This document shows, one piece after another, positions 43,436 to 52,416 of a stretch of DNA of 64,000 nucleotides. Position numbers and translations under genes: made by a program. Origin of the DNA: Vibrio campbellii CAIM 519 = NBRC 15631 = ATCC 25920 (GTDB taxonomy: Bacteria > Pseudomonadota > Gammaproteobacteria > Enterobacterales > Vibrionaceae); NCBI RefSeq assembly GCF_002163755.1, contig NZ_CP015863.1, positions 372,001 to 436,000 on the forward strand, in the 5' to 3' direction. The notes beneath the pieces are model-generated. The model ran no database searches, was not told the DNA's origin, and saw nothing but the letters and a program-made list of their open reading frames with translations. The stretch's first letter is position 1. Each line of letters opens with the position of its first letter.

Positions 43436-44073
43436 TGACATCTATGCAGCAAAAAGTAACCCCTAAAAAAGCCATCACACTCGCATTAACGGGCGCCTCT
43501 GGTGCCCCGTATGGACTTCGTCTTCTTGAATGTTTAGTGGCAGCGGATTACCACGTCTACGTGTTGATCTCTTCGGCTGCGCGCGTGGTAATGGCGACCG
43601 AACATGACCTGAAACTCCCAAGTGGCCCTGAAGCGGCGCAAAAAGCGCTGGTTGAGCACCTTAATTGCAATCCAGATAACATCACAGTTTGTGGCAAAGA
43701 CGACTGGTTTTCGCCGGTGGCTTCTGGCTCTGCGGCGCCTAAGCAAATGGTGGTTTGTCCATGTTCTGCAGGTAGTGTTGCGGCCATTGCACACGGCATG
43801 TCGGATAACTTGATTGAGCGTGCTGCTGATGTGGTAATGAAAGAGCGCGGACAGTTGCTGCTTGTAGTGCGTGAAACGCCATTCTCGACGTTGCATCTTG
43901 AAAACATGCACAAGCTTTCGCAAATGGGTGTCACCATTATGCCTGCAGCGCCGGGCTTCTATCATCAGCCTAAGAGCATTGAAGACTTGGTTGATTTTAT
44001 GGTGGCGAGAATTCTGGATCACCTTGGCATTGAGCAAGGTTTAGTGCCACGTTGGGGTTATGACCAACGTTGA
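43435..44073 (+). CDS. ubiX: Flavin prenyltransferase UbiX
   Basis: 212 residues. It attaches a dimethylallyl group to FMN to make the prenyl-FMN cofactor of UbiD in ubiquinone synthesis. The flavin-binding LTGASGAPYGLRLLE lies near residue 18, followed by CPCSAGSVAAIAHGMSDNLI and KERGQLLLVVRETPFS. The start overlaps the mpl stop (TAATG); a second in-frame ATG is at 43444. Confidence 0.96.
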   Translation: MTSMQQKVTPKKAITLALTGASGAPYGLRLLECLVAADYHVYVLISSAARVVMATEHDLKLPSGPEAAQKALVEHLNCNPDNITVCGKDDWFSPVASGSAAPKQMVVCPCSAGSVAAIAHGMSDNLIERAADVVMKERGQLLLVVRETPFSTLHLENMHKLSQMGVTIMPAAPGFYHQPKSIEDLVDFMVARILDHLGIEQGLVPRWGYDQR

Positions 44074-44109
44074 TTGTGTAATTAATAAAAGACCTTTACA
44101 ATCCATCCA

Positions 44110-44243
44110 ACTCATCGGGGAGCAAACCCACTTGGCATTGAGCTTATCAATACCATTGGGCGCTGAGACCTAATCGCTTAACGTTGTTGAGCAAACAGGG
44201 ACCCGTATTACCTGAACCAGATAATGCTGGCGTAGGAATTGAG
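44110..44243 (+). ncRNA. TPP riboswitch (THI element)
   Basis: The THI consensus is clear: CATCGGGGAGC (44113-44123), GCGCTGAGA (44160-44168) and ACCTGAACCAGATAATGCTGG with GCGTAGGAATTGAG (44210-44243) on the 3' side. It lies directly upstream of thiBPQ, so thiamine pyrophosphate would switch off thiamine uptake. The expression platform between 44244 and 44324 is not resolved; a CTCAAC at ~44287-44292 may pair with GAG 44241-44243. Confidence 0.95.
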
Positions 44244-44324
44244 TCTGGATATTGGAAGTCCTAGATACCGCCTCAACCCTGTGCCGCTCAACTCATGTTT
44301 ACTAATGCAAATGGAGAGCGAGCA

Positions 44325-45317
44325 GTGAAAACCACTCTTAGTCTGATTGCCCTTGCAGCCATCACTTCTACTTCAGCGTTTGCCGCTGAAAACACCCTAA
44401 CTGTCTACACTTACGACTCTTTCGCTGCCGATTGGGGACCTGGTCCTAAAGTTGAAAAAGCGTTCGAAGCCAAATGCGGTTGCGACGTTAATTTCGTTGC
44501 TCTGGATGACGGTGTTTCAATCCTTAACCGCCTTCGCTTGGAAGGAAACAATAGCAAAGCGGATATCGTGTTAGGTTTGGATAACAACCTGATGGCGGAA
44601 GCGAAAAAGACTGGACTTCTGGCTGAGCACAATGTTGATACATCGAAGACGACCTTGCCTAATGGTTGGGATGATAAGACCTTCGTACCGTACGATTACG
44701 GCTACTTTGCGTTTGTATACAACAAGGATAAGTTGGCGAATCCTCCAAAAAGCATGAAAGAGCTAGTGGAAGAGCGTGATGATCTGAAAGTGATTTACCA
44801 AGACCCTCGTACTTCGACGCCGGGTCAAGGTTTGATGCTGTGGATGAAGTCCATCTACGGCGATGATGCGACTCAAGCGTGGAAGCAACTGGCAACGAAA
44901 ACAGTTACGGTTACCAAAGGTTGGTCAGAAGCTTACTCGATGTTCTTGAACGGTGAGTCCGACCTCGTGCTGTCTTACACGACTTCTCCAGCGTACCATT
45001 TGATTGCAGAAGGTGATGCGAAATACGCCAGCGCAGACTTTACCGAAGGCCACTACATGCAAGTGGAAGTGGCGGCTAAGGTCAAAGGTTCAAAGAATGC
45101 GGAACTTGCGGATGAGTTTATGAATTTCATCTTGAGTGATGAGTTCCAATCTGCGATGCCAACAGGTAACTGGATGTACCCAGTGACTGACGTTGAATTA
45201 CCAAAAGGCTTTGAAACCTTAAGCGTACCAAGCAAGCCACTTAGCTTTAGTGCAGATGAAGTAGCGAAAATGCGCAAGACTTGGATTCGCGAGTGGCAAA
45301 GCGCATTGACGTTCTAA
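44325..45317 (+). CDS. thiB: Thiamine ABC transporter substrate-binding protein
   Basis: 330 residues from the GTG at 44325 (GGAG eight to nine bases upstream), which gives a clean signal peptide (VKTTLSLIALAAITSTSAFA); an upstream ATG at 44295 has no binding site. The mature protein opens AENTLTVYTYDSFAADWGPG and contains LGLDNNLMAEAKKTG, typical of ThiB. It captures thiamine in the periplasm for ThiPQ. First gene after the riboswitch. Confidence 0.94.
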   Translation: MKTTLSLIALAAITSTSAFAAENTLTVYTYDSFAADWGPGPKVEKAFEAKCGCDVNFVALDDGVSILNRLRLEGNNSKADIVLGLDNNLMAEAKKTGLLAEHNVDTSKTTLPNGWDDKTFVPYDYGYFAFVYNKDKLANPPKSMKELVEERDDLKVIYQDPRTSTPGQGLMLWMKSIYGDDATQAWKQLATKTVTVTKGWSEAYSMFLNGESDLVLSYTTSPAYHLIAEGDAKYASADFTEGHYMQVEVAAKVKGSKNAELADEFMNFILSDEFQSAMPTGNWMYPVTDVELPKGFETLSVPSKPLSFSADEVAKMRKTWIREWQSALTF

Positions 45318-45331
45318 TATAGGTTCTACTT

Positions 45332-46918
45332 TTGAATTCTGTTCCGAAAATCGGGTTAGGGGTCGCGATGATTATTGCGACCTTTGTTGTTTCTGCCCTC
45401 GGTGCTTTGATTGTTCAAGCGCCTTCACTTGATGTGTCTATGATGTGGGGAGACCCATACTATCAACACGTCACCAAGTTCAGTTTCTACCAAGCTTTCC
45501 TTTCTACACTATTGAGTGTTGGCTTTGCTATTCCTGTTGCTCACGCACTTTCTCGACGTGAGTTCTTTGGGAAGTCTCTACTACTAAAGTTGTTTGCGTC
45601 TACCTTAGTTCTGCCGGTGTTAGTTGGTGTATTTGGCTTATTGGCGATTTACGGTAACAGCGGCTTATTAGCACAATGGCTGAAAAGCATCGATTCGGAG
45701 CTGCCGTTTTCCATCTATGGCCTGAACGGTATTTTACTTGCGCATGTGTTCTTTAATATGCCTTATGCAGCGCGGCTACTTTTGCAGGCATTAGAGTCGA
45801 TCCCCGCAGAGCAACATAAACTGTGTGCGCACCTTGGAATGAGCCATTGGGACAAATTCCGCTGGGTGGAATTGCCTCGCTTAAGACAACAACTGCCACA
45901 CGTAAGCGGCTTGGTGTTTATGCTTTGCTTTACCAGTTTCGCCACCGTGATGGCGTTAGGCGGCGGACCGAAATCGACCACCATTGAACTTGCCATTTAT
46001 CAGGCGATTAAGTTCGATTTTGATCTGCAGGCTGGGGCGCTTTTGGCACTGTGGCAAATGCTACTATGTGGCTTGTTAGCGATTGGCGTGCAGAAGTTGA
46101 CGAAGCCAGTTTCAGTTAGCGCTGGCAGTACATCGGTACAGCAATATTTAACGAAGGATCATTGGTGGTCAAAAGCTTGGGATAGTTTTTGGATCATAGG
46201 TGCCTTTTTACTAGTAATACCACCACTTATGATGGTGGTGTTCAGTGGCATCAACCAGCAAGTTTGGTCGGTACTGACCGATGAGCGCTTTTGGTCCGCA
46301 CTGTTCAATTCTCTCAAAGTTGCGATACTGGCGAGCTCTCTTGCTGTTGCTGCTGGTGTGTCGATTTTGCTGACCAGTCGACGTTGGCGATTGCAGTATA
46401 AAAATACTCGCGCCGATCAAATTGAGCTTATCGGAACCATTATCTTAGTAACGCCGGGATTGGTGATTAGCACCGGATTGTTCCTATTACTGCGATCGTT
46501 TACCGATGTATTCAGCTTGGCGTTTTTTGTTGTCATCTTAGTTAATGGCTTGATGGCATTGCCATATGTCATTAAGACTTTATCTCAACCTATGTTGCAC
46601 ATCGAGCAGCAGTATCAGTACGTGTGTGCCAGCTTAGGCATGCGTGGTTGGCAACGATTTAAAGTCGTGGAATGGCAAGCGCTGCGCAAGCCGTTTGCCC
46701 ATGCTTTTGCTATCAGCTTTATGTTTGCAATTGGCGACTTAAGTGCGATTGCCTTGTTCGGTGGGCAAGAGTTTAGAACCTTGCCGTTGTACCTATTCCA
46801 ATTGTTGGGAAGTTACCAGATGGATGCCGCTGCCGTGGTATCGGTTACTTTGCTGTTACTCAGCGTCGGCTGTTTTGCTTTGATTGAGAAAGTGTTGAAA
46901 ACGAAGGAGAGAGCGTAA
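45332..46918 (+). CDS. thiP: Thiamine ABC transporter permease
   Basis: 528 residues starting at a TTG (AGG nine bases upstream), two fused six-span permease halves with EAA-type cytoplasmic loops (KLCAHLGMSHWDKFRWVELP and YVCASLGMRGWQRFKVVEWQ). It lies between thiB and thiQ; its TAA overlaps the thiQ ATG. Confidence 0.94.
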   Translation: MNSVPKIGLGVAMIIATFVVSALGALIVQAPSLDVSMMWGDPYYQHVTKFSFYQAFLSTLLSVGFAIPVAHALSRREFFGKSLLLKLFASTLVLPVLVGVFGLLAIYGNSGLLAQWLKSIDSELPFSIYGLNGILLAHVFFNMPYAARLLLQALESIPAEQHKLCAHLGMSHWDKFRWVELPRLRQQLPHVSGLVFMLCFTSFATVMALGGGPKSTTIELAIYQAIKFDFDLQAGALLALWQMLLCGLLAIGVQKLTKPVSVSAGSTSVQQYLTKDHWWSKAWDSFWIIGAFLLVIPPLMMVVFSGINQQVWSVLTDERFWSALFNSLKVAILASSLAVAAGVSILLTSRRWRLQYKNTRADQIELIGTIILVTPGLVISTGLFLLLRSFTDVFSLAFFVVILVNGLMALPYVIKTLSQPMLHIEQQYQYVCASLGMRGWQRFKVVEWQALRKPFAHAFAISFMFAIGDLSAIALFGGQEFRTLPLYLFQLLGSYQMDAAAVVSVTLLLLSVGCFALIEKVLKTKERA

Positions 46919-47622
46919 TGTTAGTGTTGGATGATGTGCAGTACACCTATCAACGTGAACTGTTTCGTTTTGAGTTAGCTATTCAGCGTGGACAAATCGT
47001 TTCACTGATGGGGCCGAGTGGGGCGGGCAAATCAACCCTATTGGCATTAGTTGCTGGTTTTATTAATCCAGACCATGGCGATATTCTGGTTGATAGTGAG
47101 TCTATCGTGCGTAAAGAGCCGCATCAGCGTCCGTTTTCAATGCTGTTCCAAGAGCATAATCTGTTTGCTCACCTGTCAGTAAGAGACAACATCGGTTTGG
47201 GCCTACATCCGGGACTAAAGCTCACGGCAGACCAAAAGCTGCTTGTTGAGCAAGCGGCCAAGCAGGTCGGGGTTGCTGAGTATCTGGACCGTTTACCTGA
47301 ACATCTTTCTGGTGGTCAGCGTCAGCGTGTGGCACTTGCGCGTTGTTTTGTTCAGCCGCACCCAATGTGGTTACTCGATGAACCTTTTTCTGCGTTAGAC
47401 CCAGTATTGAGAGAAGAGATGCTGACACTGGTTAAACAACTTGCTGCTGAGCGTGGCATTACCGTTTTGATGGTGACGCACCACTTAAGTGACGCCAGAG
47501 CGATTGCTAGTCATTTTGCTTTTGTGGCTGGTGGTCAGGTTGAAGCTGCAGGAGAGATTGGTGAGCTTAACGCTCAACATAGCAGTAAAGCATTGAAGGC
47601 TTTTGTTAAAGCGGCAGGGTGA
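46918..47622 (+). CDS. thiQ: Thiamine ABC transporter ATP-binding protein
   Basis: 234-residue ATPase. Walker A is GPSGAGKST, the signature is LSGGQRQRVAL, and Walker B is MWLLDEPFSALDPV. It is co-translated with thiP (TAATG) and completes the thiBPQ uptake system under TPP control. Confidence 0.95.
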   Translation: MLVLDDVQYTYQRELFRFELAIQRGQIVSLMGPSGAGKSTLLALVAGFINPDHGDILVDSESIVRKEPHQRPFSMLFQEHNLFAHLSVRDNIGLGLHPGLKLTADQKLLVEQAAKQVGVAEYLDRLPEHLSGGQRQRVALARCFVQPHPMWLLDEPFSALDPVLREEMLTLVKQLAAERGITVLMVTHHLSDARAIASHFAFVAGGQVEAAGEIGELNAQHSSKALKAFVKAAG

Positions 47623-47642
47623 TTACCCTGAGATAGAAAAAT

Positions 47643-47672
47643 AAAAGGTTGATGCAAGCATCAACCTTTTTT
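47643..47672 (+). terminator. Intrinsic terminator after thiQ
   Basis: AAAAGGTTGATG (47643-47654) pairs with CATCAACCTTTT (47659-47670) across CAAG, followed by further T. It closes the thiBPQ operon. Confidence 0.94.
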
Positions 47673-47697
47673 GGTTTTGGGAGTTTGAATGAGCGTA

Positions 47698-48135
47698 TTA
47701 GCCTTGAGGCTTCACTACCATAACGTTGATTGGTGAGTTCTCAACTACTTTGCTTGCTACAGAGCCCAGCATCACTTTGTTGATCTTTGAGCGTTTGTGG
47801 CTTGGCATAATGATAAGGTCAGCACCTAAGCGTTCAGCGTAATCAAGGATGGTTGCATACGCTTTGCCTTCTGCCACGTGGACTTTGTAAATGACTTCAT
47901 CATCGATATGTTGGTCTGCAAAGGCTTTGAGCTGTTGCTTCACATCTTGCTTCATTTTCGCCGCCGCGTCTTTCGGGAAGTAAGTCGCGACCATCGACAT
48001 ATGAATACCAGGTAAGACAGTAAGCAAGTGAACTTCAGCGTTGGCTTGCTTTGCCTGCCATACCGCTAATTCAACGGCACGGTCAGAAAAGCCTTGGTCA
48101 TTTAGATCAACCGGAACAAGAATTTGCTTGTACAT
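47698..48135 (-). CDS. Universal stress protein (UspA family)
   Basis: 145-residue single-domain protein. It opens MYKQILVPVDLNDQGFSDRA and ends with SHKRSKINKVMLGSVASKVV, matching the family fold; the usual first G-x-x-G of the ATP motif is replaced by S-H-K-R, so nucleotide binding is uncertain. It is the last gene of the TRAP cluster, 44 bases after the permease; TRAP-linked Usp proteins (TeaD type) regulate such transporters. Confidence 0.9.
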   Translation of the reverse strand: MYKQILVPVDLNDQGFSDRAVELAVWQAKQANAEVHLLTVLPGIHMSMVATYFPKDAAAKMKQDVKQQLKAFADQHIDDEVIYKVHVAEGKAYATILDYAERLGADLIIMPSHKRSKINKVMLGSVASKVVENSPINVMVVKPQG

Positions 48136-48152
48136 TCAATGTCTCTCATTAA

Positions 48153-48172
48153 GGCCCCTTATCCTCGGGGCC
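48153..48172 (-). repeat. Hairpin between the TRAP permease and Usp genes
   Basis: GGCCCC (48153-48158) and GGGGCC (48167-48172) form a GC-rich stem with no T run. It may stabilise or stop the permease message before usp, but the role is inferred. Confidence 0.5.
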
Positions 48173-48179
48173 AAATCGG

Positions 48180-50759
48180 TTATGCGCTCAGCTGTTCCTT
48201 ACGAGCACGACGTTTTTGGTTCAGGGCAAGTACCAGCAAAATCATCAAACAAGGCACAAATACCCATTCTTTCATTGGTCGTTCAGCATCTTGAACTACC
48301 CATTTGATCTCCCAATCGAAGTCGATTCCTGAAGATTCTGCCGGGCTGCCAAATTCAACCATGTCTACGATCATTTTGCCGTCGTTCTCGGTCAGCATTA
48401 GGCCCATTGAAGAAAGTCGTTCTTCAGCGGTTGCCGCTTTATCTTCGAACGGAAGACGTACCGTTTTTTCAACGTAGTCACCTTCAAGGTTTTCTCCAGC
48501 GACACGTAACTCTATGGATTCTCCTACATTTAACCCTTCTGTGATTTGAGCTATCTCAACACCAGGAGAAAGAACTTTCGCTGGGTAGAGCATGTCCCAC
48601 CAAAAACCAGGACGGAAGAACGAGAAGGTTAATACTAATAGTAGGATCGTTTCCCACCACTTGTTACGTGTGAACCACCAACCTTGTGTTGCCGCGGAGA
48701 AGATCAACATCGCAATAATGGAAGAGATCACGGTTAACGCTAGGTGCCACCATGAATCAATGCCCATCAACAAGAGTTGAGTGTTGAAGACGAACATGAA
48801 TGGCAGAATTGCGGTTCGAATATCGTAGGTAAAGCCTTGAATACCTGTACGAATTGGATCTGACTTAGCAATTGCGGCAGCGGCAAAGGCAGCTAAACCT
48901 ACAGGAGGTGTATCATCTGCAAGGATACCGAAATAGAACACAAATAAGTGCACCGCAATCAGTGGGATGATCAGGCCATGAGCCGCACCCAGAGTTACGA
49001 TAACCGGTGCCATTAGCGTTGATACCACGATATAGTTTGCCGTCGTTGGCAGACCCATACCCAGGATCAAGCTGATTACTGCCGTAAACAGCAACATAAG
49101 GATGATGCTACCGCCAGAGATGAACTCGACGAAGTCTGTCATAACCAAACCAATACCGGTTAGTGTTACTACACCAACTACCGTACCTGCTGCAGCGGTT
49201 GCCACGCCGATACCGATCATGTTGCGTGCACCGGATACCAAACTCTCAGCGAGATCAACAAAACCGTCTTTGGTCTGCTCAACCAAGTCACCTTGTTTTG
49301 ATAGCAAAGCAATCAGTGGGCGCTGCGTTAGCAAGATAAAGATCATGAACACGGTTGCCCAGAATGCTGACAGACCCGGTGAGAAGCGTTCTACAGTCAA
49401 ACACCAAACCAGCACAACGATTGGTAGCAGATAGTGCAGACCAGATTTAATCGTTGGGCCTGGATCTGGAACCTCTGTGAGTTCTGCATCAATTTCAATT
49501 GCGCCGTCTTTGGTGTGGTTTGCTGAAATCTTCACCAGACCGACGTAAGCAATTAATAGGGCGACGGTTACAATGGTTGTTGCTGCATCGCCAAATACGT
49601 CTTTAGTCCAACCCACACCGTAGTAAACCAAGGCGCTGATGACGCACAAGCCAAGGATAGTGCCAGTAAATGACAATAGGCTTTGTAGCATGGTTGGGTT
49701 GTGGCGACGAGGAAGGCCGGTCATGCCTGCTTTACATGCTTCAAGGTGAACGATGTAAATCAGAGCAATGTATGAAATAAGTGCAGGAAGTAGGGCTGCT
49801 TTGATTACCTCAACATAAGAGATACCCACATATTCAACCATTAGGAAGGCCGCAGCGCCCATGATAGGCGGCGTTAGCTGGCCATTCGTCGACGCAGCAA
49901 CTTCAACCGCACCAGCTTTTGTACCCGGGAAGCCTACTCGCTTCATCAGTGGAATCGTAAAGGTACCTGTGGTTACTACGTTTGCGATGGATGAGCCCGA
50001 AACCAGACCAGATAGGCCGGATGCAACGACAGCCGCTTTTGCAGGACCGCCCTTCATGTGACCAAGCAGTGAGAAGGCGACTTTAATGAAGTAAGCACCT
50101 GCGCCCGCGCGTTCTAGCATGGCACCGAAAAGTACGAACAAGAATACAAACGAAGTCGATACGCCAAGTGCAACACCGAATACGCCTTCTGTGGTTAGCC
50201 ATAAGTGTGACATTGCTTTGTTTAAGCTTGCACCTTTATGAGCAATAACATCTGGCATATATGGACCGGCAAAGGTGTAGGTCAGAAATACTGCAGCAAC
50301 GACCATCAACGGTGGACCCAGTGCACGACGCGTTGCTTCAAGCAATAGAGCCATACCCGTTACTGAGACTACGATGTCAACGGTTGTCGGTGCACCAGAG
50401 CGCCCGGCCAGTTCTGTATAGAAAATATAAATGTAAGCTGCAGCAAAGCTACCCGCTAATGCCAATACCCAGTCGATTAATGGGATATGGTCACGCGGAG
50501 AGTTCTTCATTGCTGGGTAAGCAGTGAAAGCGAGGAAAGTGGCAAAAGTTAAATGAATTGCTCGCGCTTCAGTATCGTTGAGTACGCCAAAATTAAAAAT
50601 AAATGGTAGCGGAGAGGCATACCATAATTGAAATAGCGACCAGCACAGTGGTACGAACCATAAGATTCTACCTTGCAAGCCCATTGGGCTACGCGCACCA
50701 GTGTCTGCCTGAGCCACCATTTCTTGCACATCTTGTGACGGAGTGTTGTTCGTCGCCAT
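48180..50759 (-). CDS. TRAP transporter fused permease (4TM/12TM, DUF3394 tail)
   Basis: 859 residues from the ATG at 50759, with AAGGA upstream; the open frame runs further upstream but without a binding site. About four plus twelve spans form the fused small and large permease, with GHMKGGPAKAAVVASGLSG and GMGLPTTANYIVVSTLMAP as large-subunit signatures. The C-terminal ~120 residues form the soluble PDZ-like DUF3394 domain (VEFGSPAESSGIDFDW) and a last span. It partners the TAXI binding protein, 305 bases upstream. Confidence 0.92.
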   Translation of the reverse strand: MATNNTPSQDVQEMVAQADTGARSPMGLQGRILWFVPLCWSLFQLWYASPLPFIFNFGVLNDTEARAIHLTFATFLAFTAYPAMKNSPRDHIPLIDWVLALAGSFAAAYIYIFYTELAGRSGAPTTVDIVVSVTGMALLLEATRRALGPPLMVVAAVFLTYTFAGPYMPDVIAHKGASLNKAMSHLWLTTEGVFGVALGVSTSFVFLFVLFGAMLERAGAGAYFIKVAFSLLGHMKGGPAKAAVVASGLSGLVSGSSIANVVTTGTFTIPLMKRVGFPGTKAGAVEVAASTNGQLTPPIMGAAAFLMVEYVGISYVEVIKAALLPALISYIALIYIVHLEACKAGMTGLPRRHNPTMLQSLLSFTGTILGLCVISALVYYGVGWTKDVFGDAATTIVTVALLIAYVGLVKISANHTKDGAIEIDAELTEVPDPGPTIKSGLHYLLPIVVLVWCLTVERFSPGLSAFWATVFMIFILLTQRPLIALLSKQGDLVEQTKDGFVDLAESLVSGARNMIGIGVATAAAGTVVGVVTLTGIGLVMTDFVEFISGGSIILMLLFTAVISLILGMGLPTTANYIVVSTLMAPVIVTLGAAHGLIIPLIAVHLFVFYFGILADDTPPVGLAAFAAAAIAKSDPIRTGIQGFTYDIRTAILPFMFVFNTQLLLMGIDSWWHLALTVISSIIAMLIFSAATQGWWFTRNKWWETILLLVLTFSFFRPGFWWDMLYPAKVLSPGVEIAQITEGLNVGESIELRVAGENLEGDYVEKTVRLPFEDKAATAEERLSSMGLMLTENDGKMIVDMVEFGSPAESSGIDFDWEIKWVVQDAERPMKEWVFVPCLMILLVLALNQKRRARKEQLSA

Positions 50760-51064
50760 GTACTTTTTCCTTATTATTGATGGTCCTGTCTGTATTGTGT
50801 ATCGAGAACCCCGCTTCGCTATAACAGTGTAGTGAATAGAGCGAAGTTTGCTTTCGAGTGAATCGCTACAAATCTGTAACCCATTGATTTGTGGGTAAAG
50901 GAAATGTGCGGTTTCTTTTTTTAGGTGTGAGCGCGATTTCTGAAAGAAATCGGCAGATTGCATTATGCAAGTTGAACAAAGCATGCTGGCAAACGATCGT
51001 TACCAGCATACTTAATCAGGCAGAAAACCATCCTTTTCTGCCCGAGCTTGAAGTCAGTAGTTGC
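50760..51064 (-). other. Intergenic region between the TAXI protein and TRAP permease genes
   Basis: A 305-base gap with two inverted repeats and no gene. GGCAGAAAA/TTTTCTGCC (51019-51027 and 51034-51042, loop CCATCC) is a perfect 9-bp stem. ATGCTGG/CCAGCAT (50983-50989 and 51003-51009), with an inner palindrome AACGATCGTT (50992-51001), gives a longer stem. Neither has a T tract, so they may protect the upstream binding-protein message. The rest shows nothing clear. Confidence 0.65.
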
Positions 51065-52033
51065 TTACTTAAGCAGGCCTACTTCTTTGTAGTATTTTTC
51101 CGCACCTGGGTGAAGAGGGATAGAAAGACCAGCTTTCACCATGTCTTCTTTCTTCAGGTTTGCAAATGCAGGGTGTAGGCGTTTGAATGTATCGAAGTTT
51201 TCGAATACTGCTTTTGCAACATTGTAAGCAACGTCATCTGAAACATCAGAGGTCGTTACCATTGTCGCCGCAACACCGAAGCTGTTTACGTCTTTATCTG
51301 TACCACGGTACATGCCAGCAGGTACTGTGCTGAATGCGTAGTAAGGGTTGTTAGCAACGATCTTTTCGATTTCAGCGCCTGTCGCTGGGACAAGTTTCGC
51401 ATCACAAGAGGTTGTTGCTTCTTTGATTGAACCGTTCGGGTGACCAACCATGTAGATGAATGCGTCGATCTTGTTGTCACATAGTGCTTGTGAACGCTCA
51501 GAGCCTTTTAGCTCAGATGCCAGTTTGAAGCTGTCGTTTGTCCAGCCCATTGCATCCATCACTACACCCATTGTCGCGCGGTCACCAGAGCCTGGGTTAC
51601 CGATGTTGACACGTTTACCTTTAAGGTCTTGAACGTTTTCGATACCAGAATCTGCACGTGCGATGATGTTAAAAGGTTCTGTATGAAGAGAGAACATTGC
51701 ACGTAGCTTTTTGTACGGGCCTTGTTCAGCAAACTTGCTCGTACCGTTATAGCCATGGTATTGCCAATCCGATTGCACGATACCAAAGTCTAGCTCGCCA
51801 GCACGGATAGTGTTGACGTTATAAATTGAGCCGCCAGTCGATTCTACTGAACAACGAATGTTGTGATCTTTACGACCTTTGTTTACCAATTTACAAATAG
51901 CACCACCAGTAGGGTAGTAAACACCTGTAACAGAGCCAGTACCGATAGTAATAAACTCTTGAGCGTTAACTGCGCCTGCGCCCATAACTGCTGCAGCGAT
52001 AGCGCCTACTTTTAGAAGTTTGTTAAATGCCAT
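51065..52033 (-). CDS. TAXI-family TRAP transporter substrate-binding protein
   Basis: 322 residues with a signal peptide (MAFNKLLKVGAIAAAVMGAGAVNA). The mature protein opens QEFITIGTGSVTGVYYPTGG and has SVESTGGSIYNVNTIRAGEL and DFGIVQSD, TAXI family signatures. The V. cholerae TAXI protein encoded next to argR-mdh has, as I recall, been reported to bind glutamate-type ligands; that would fit here but is inference. Confidence 0.9.
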   Translation of the reverse strand: MAFNKLLKVGAIAAAVMGAGAVNAQEFITIGTGSVTGVYYPTGGAICKLVNKGRKDHNIRCSVESTGGSIYNVNTIRAGELDFGIVQSDWQYHGYNGTSKFAEQGPYKKLRAMFSLHTEPFNIIARADSGIENVQDLKGKRVNIGNPGSGDRATMGVVMDAMGWTNDSFKLASELKGSERSQALCDNKIDAFIYMVGHPNGSIKEATTSCDAKLVPATGAEIEKIVANNPYYAFSTVPAGMYRGTDKDVNSFGVAATMVTTSDVSDDVAYNVAKAVFENFDTFKRLHPAFANLKKEDMVKAGLSIPLHPGAEKYYKEVGLLK

Positions 52034-52305
52034 GAATTTCCTTCCTTATATTCATTATTAACCCGGAAATAACCTTAAATTATTTCAGGAGTTTCCTATT
52101 CGGAAACGGCATCTTTTCCAATCCAATCGTTTGAAAAAGCGAGCGAATCATAACAAAAAATTGGCAGAAAATTATCCGATTGTTAAAACTTATAGCGAAT
52201 AAGTCTAAATCATGCGACAAGTGCCGGAGATGAATTTGATATTTAATTCTTTCCAGAACAAATACTTATGCTCGGTTTTGATAGGAGTATTAAAAAAATC
52301 AATAG

Positions 52306-52321
52306 CGTGATGTTAATCACA
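52306..52321. promoter_or_regulatory. CRP-like site upstream of the TRAP operon
   Basis: CGTGATGTTAATCACA matches TGTGA-N6-TCACA except at the first base. It lies in the 383-base gap upstream of the TAXI gene. A TATCAA hexamer on the minus strand (52278-52283) would place the CRP site near -43, but no transcription start is known. Nothing else in the gap is clear. Confidence 0.55.
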
Positions 52322-52416
52322 AAAGTGGTGGGTGAAAAATAATCTGAGAAATCAAAAATTTTACATTTTTCATGGGCTACAAAACTCAACGAATTTCATA
52401 GCCCACAAACAGTTAC

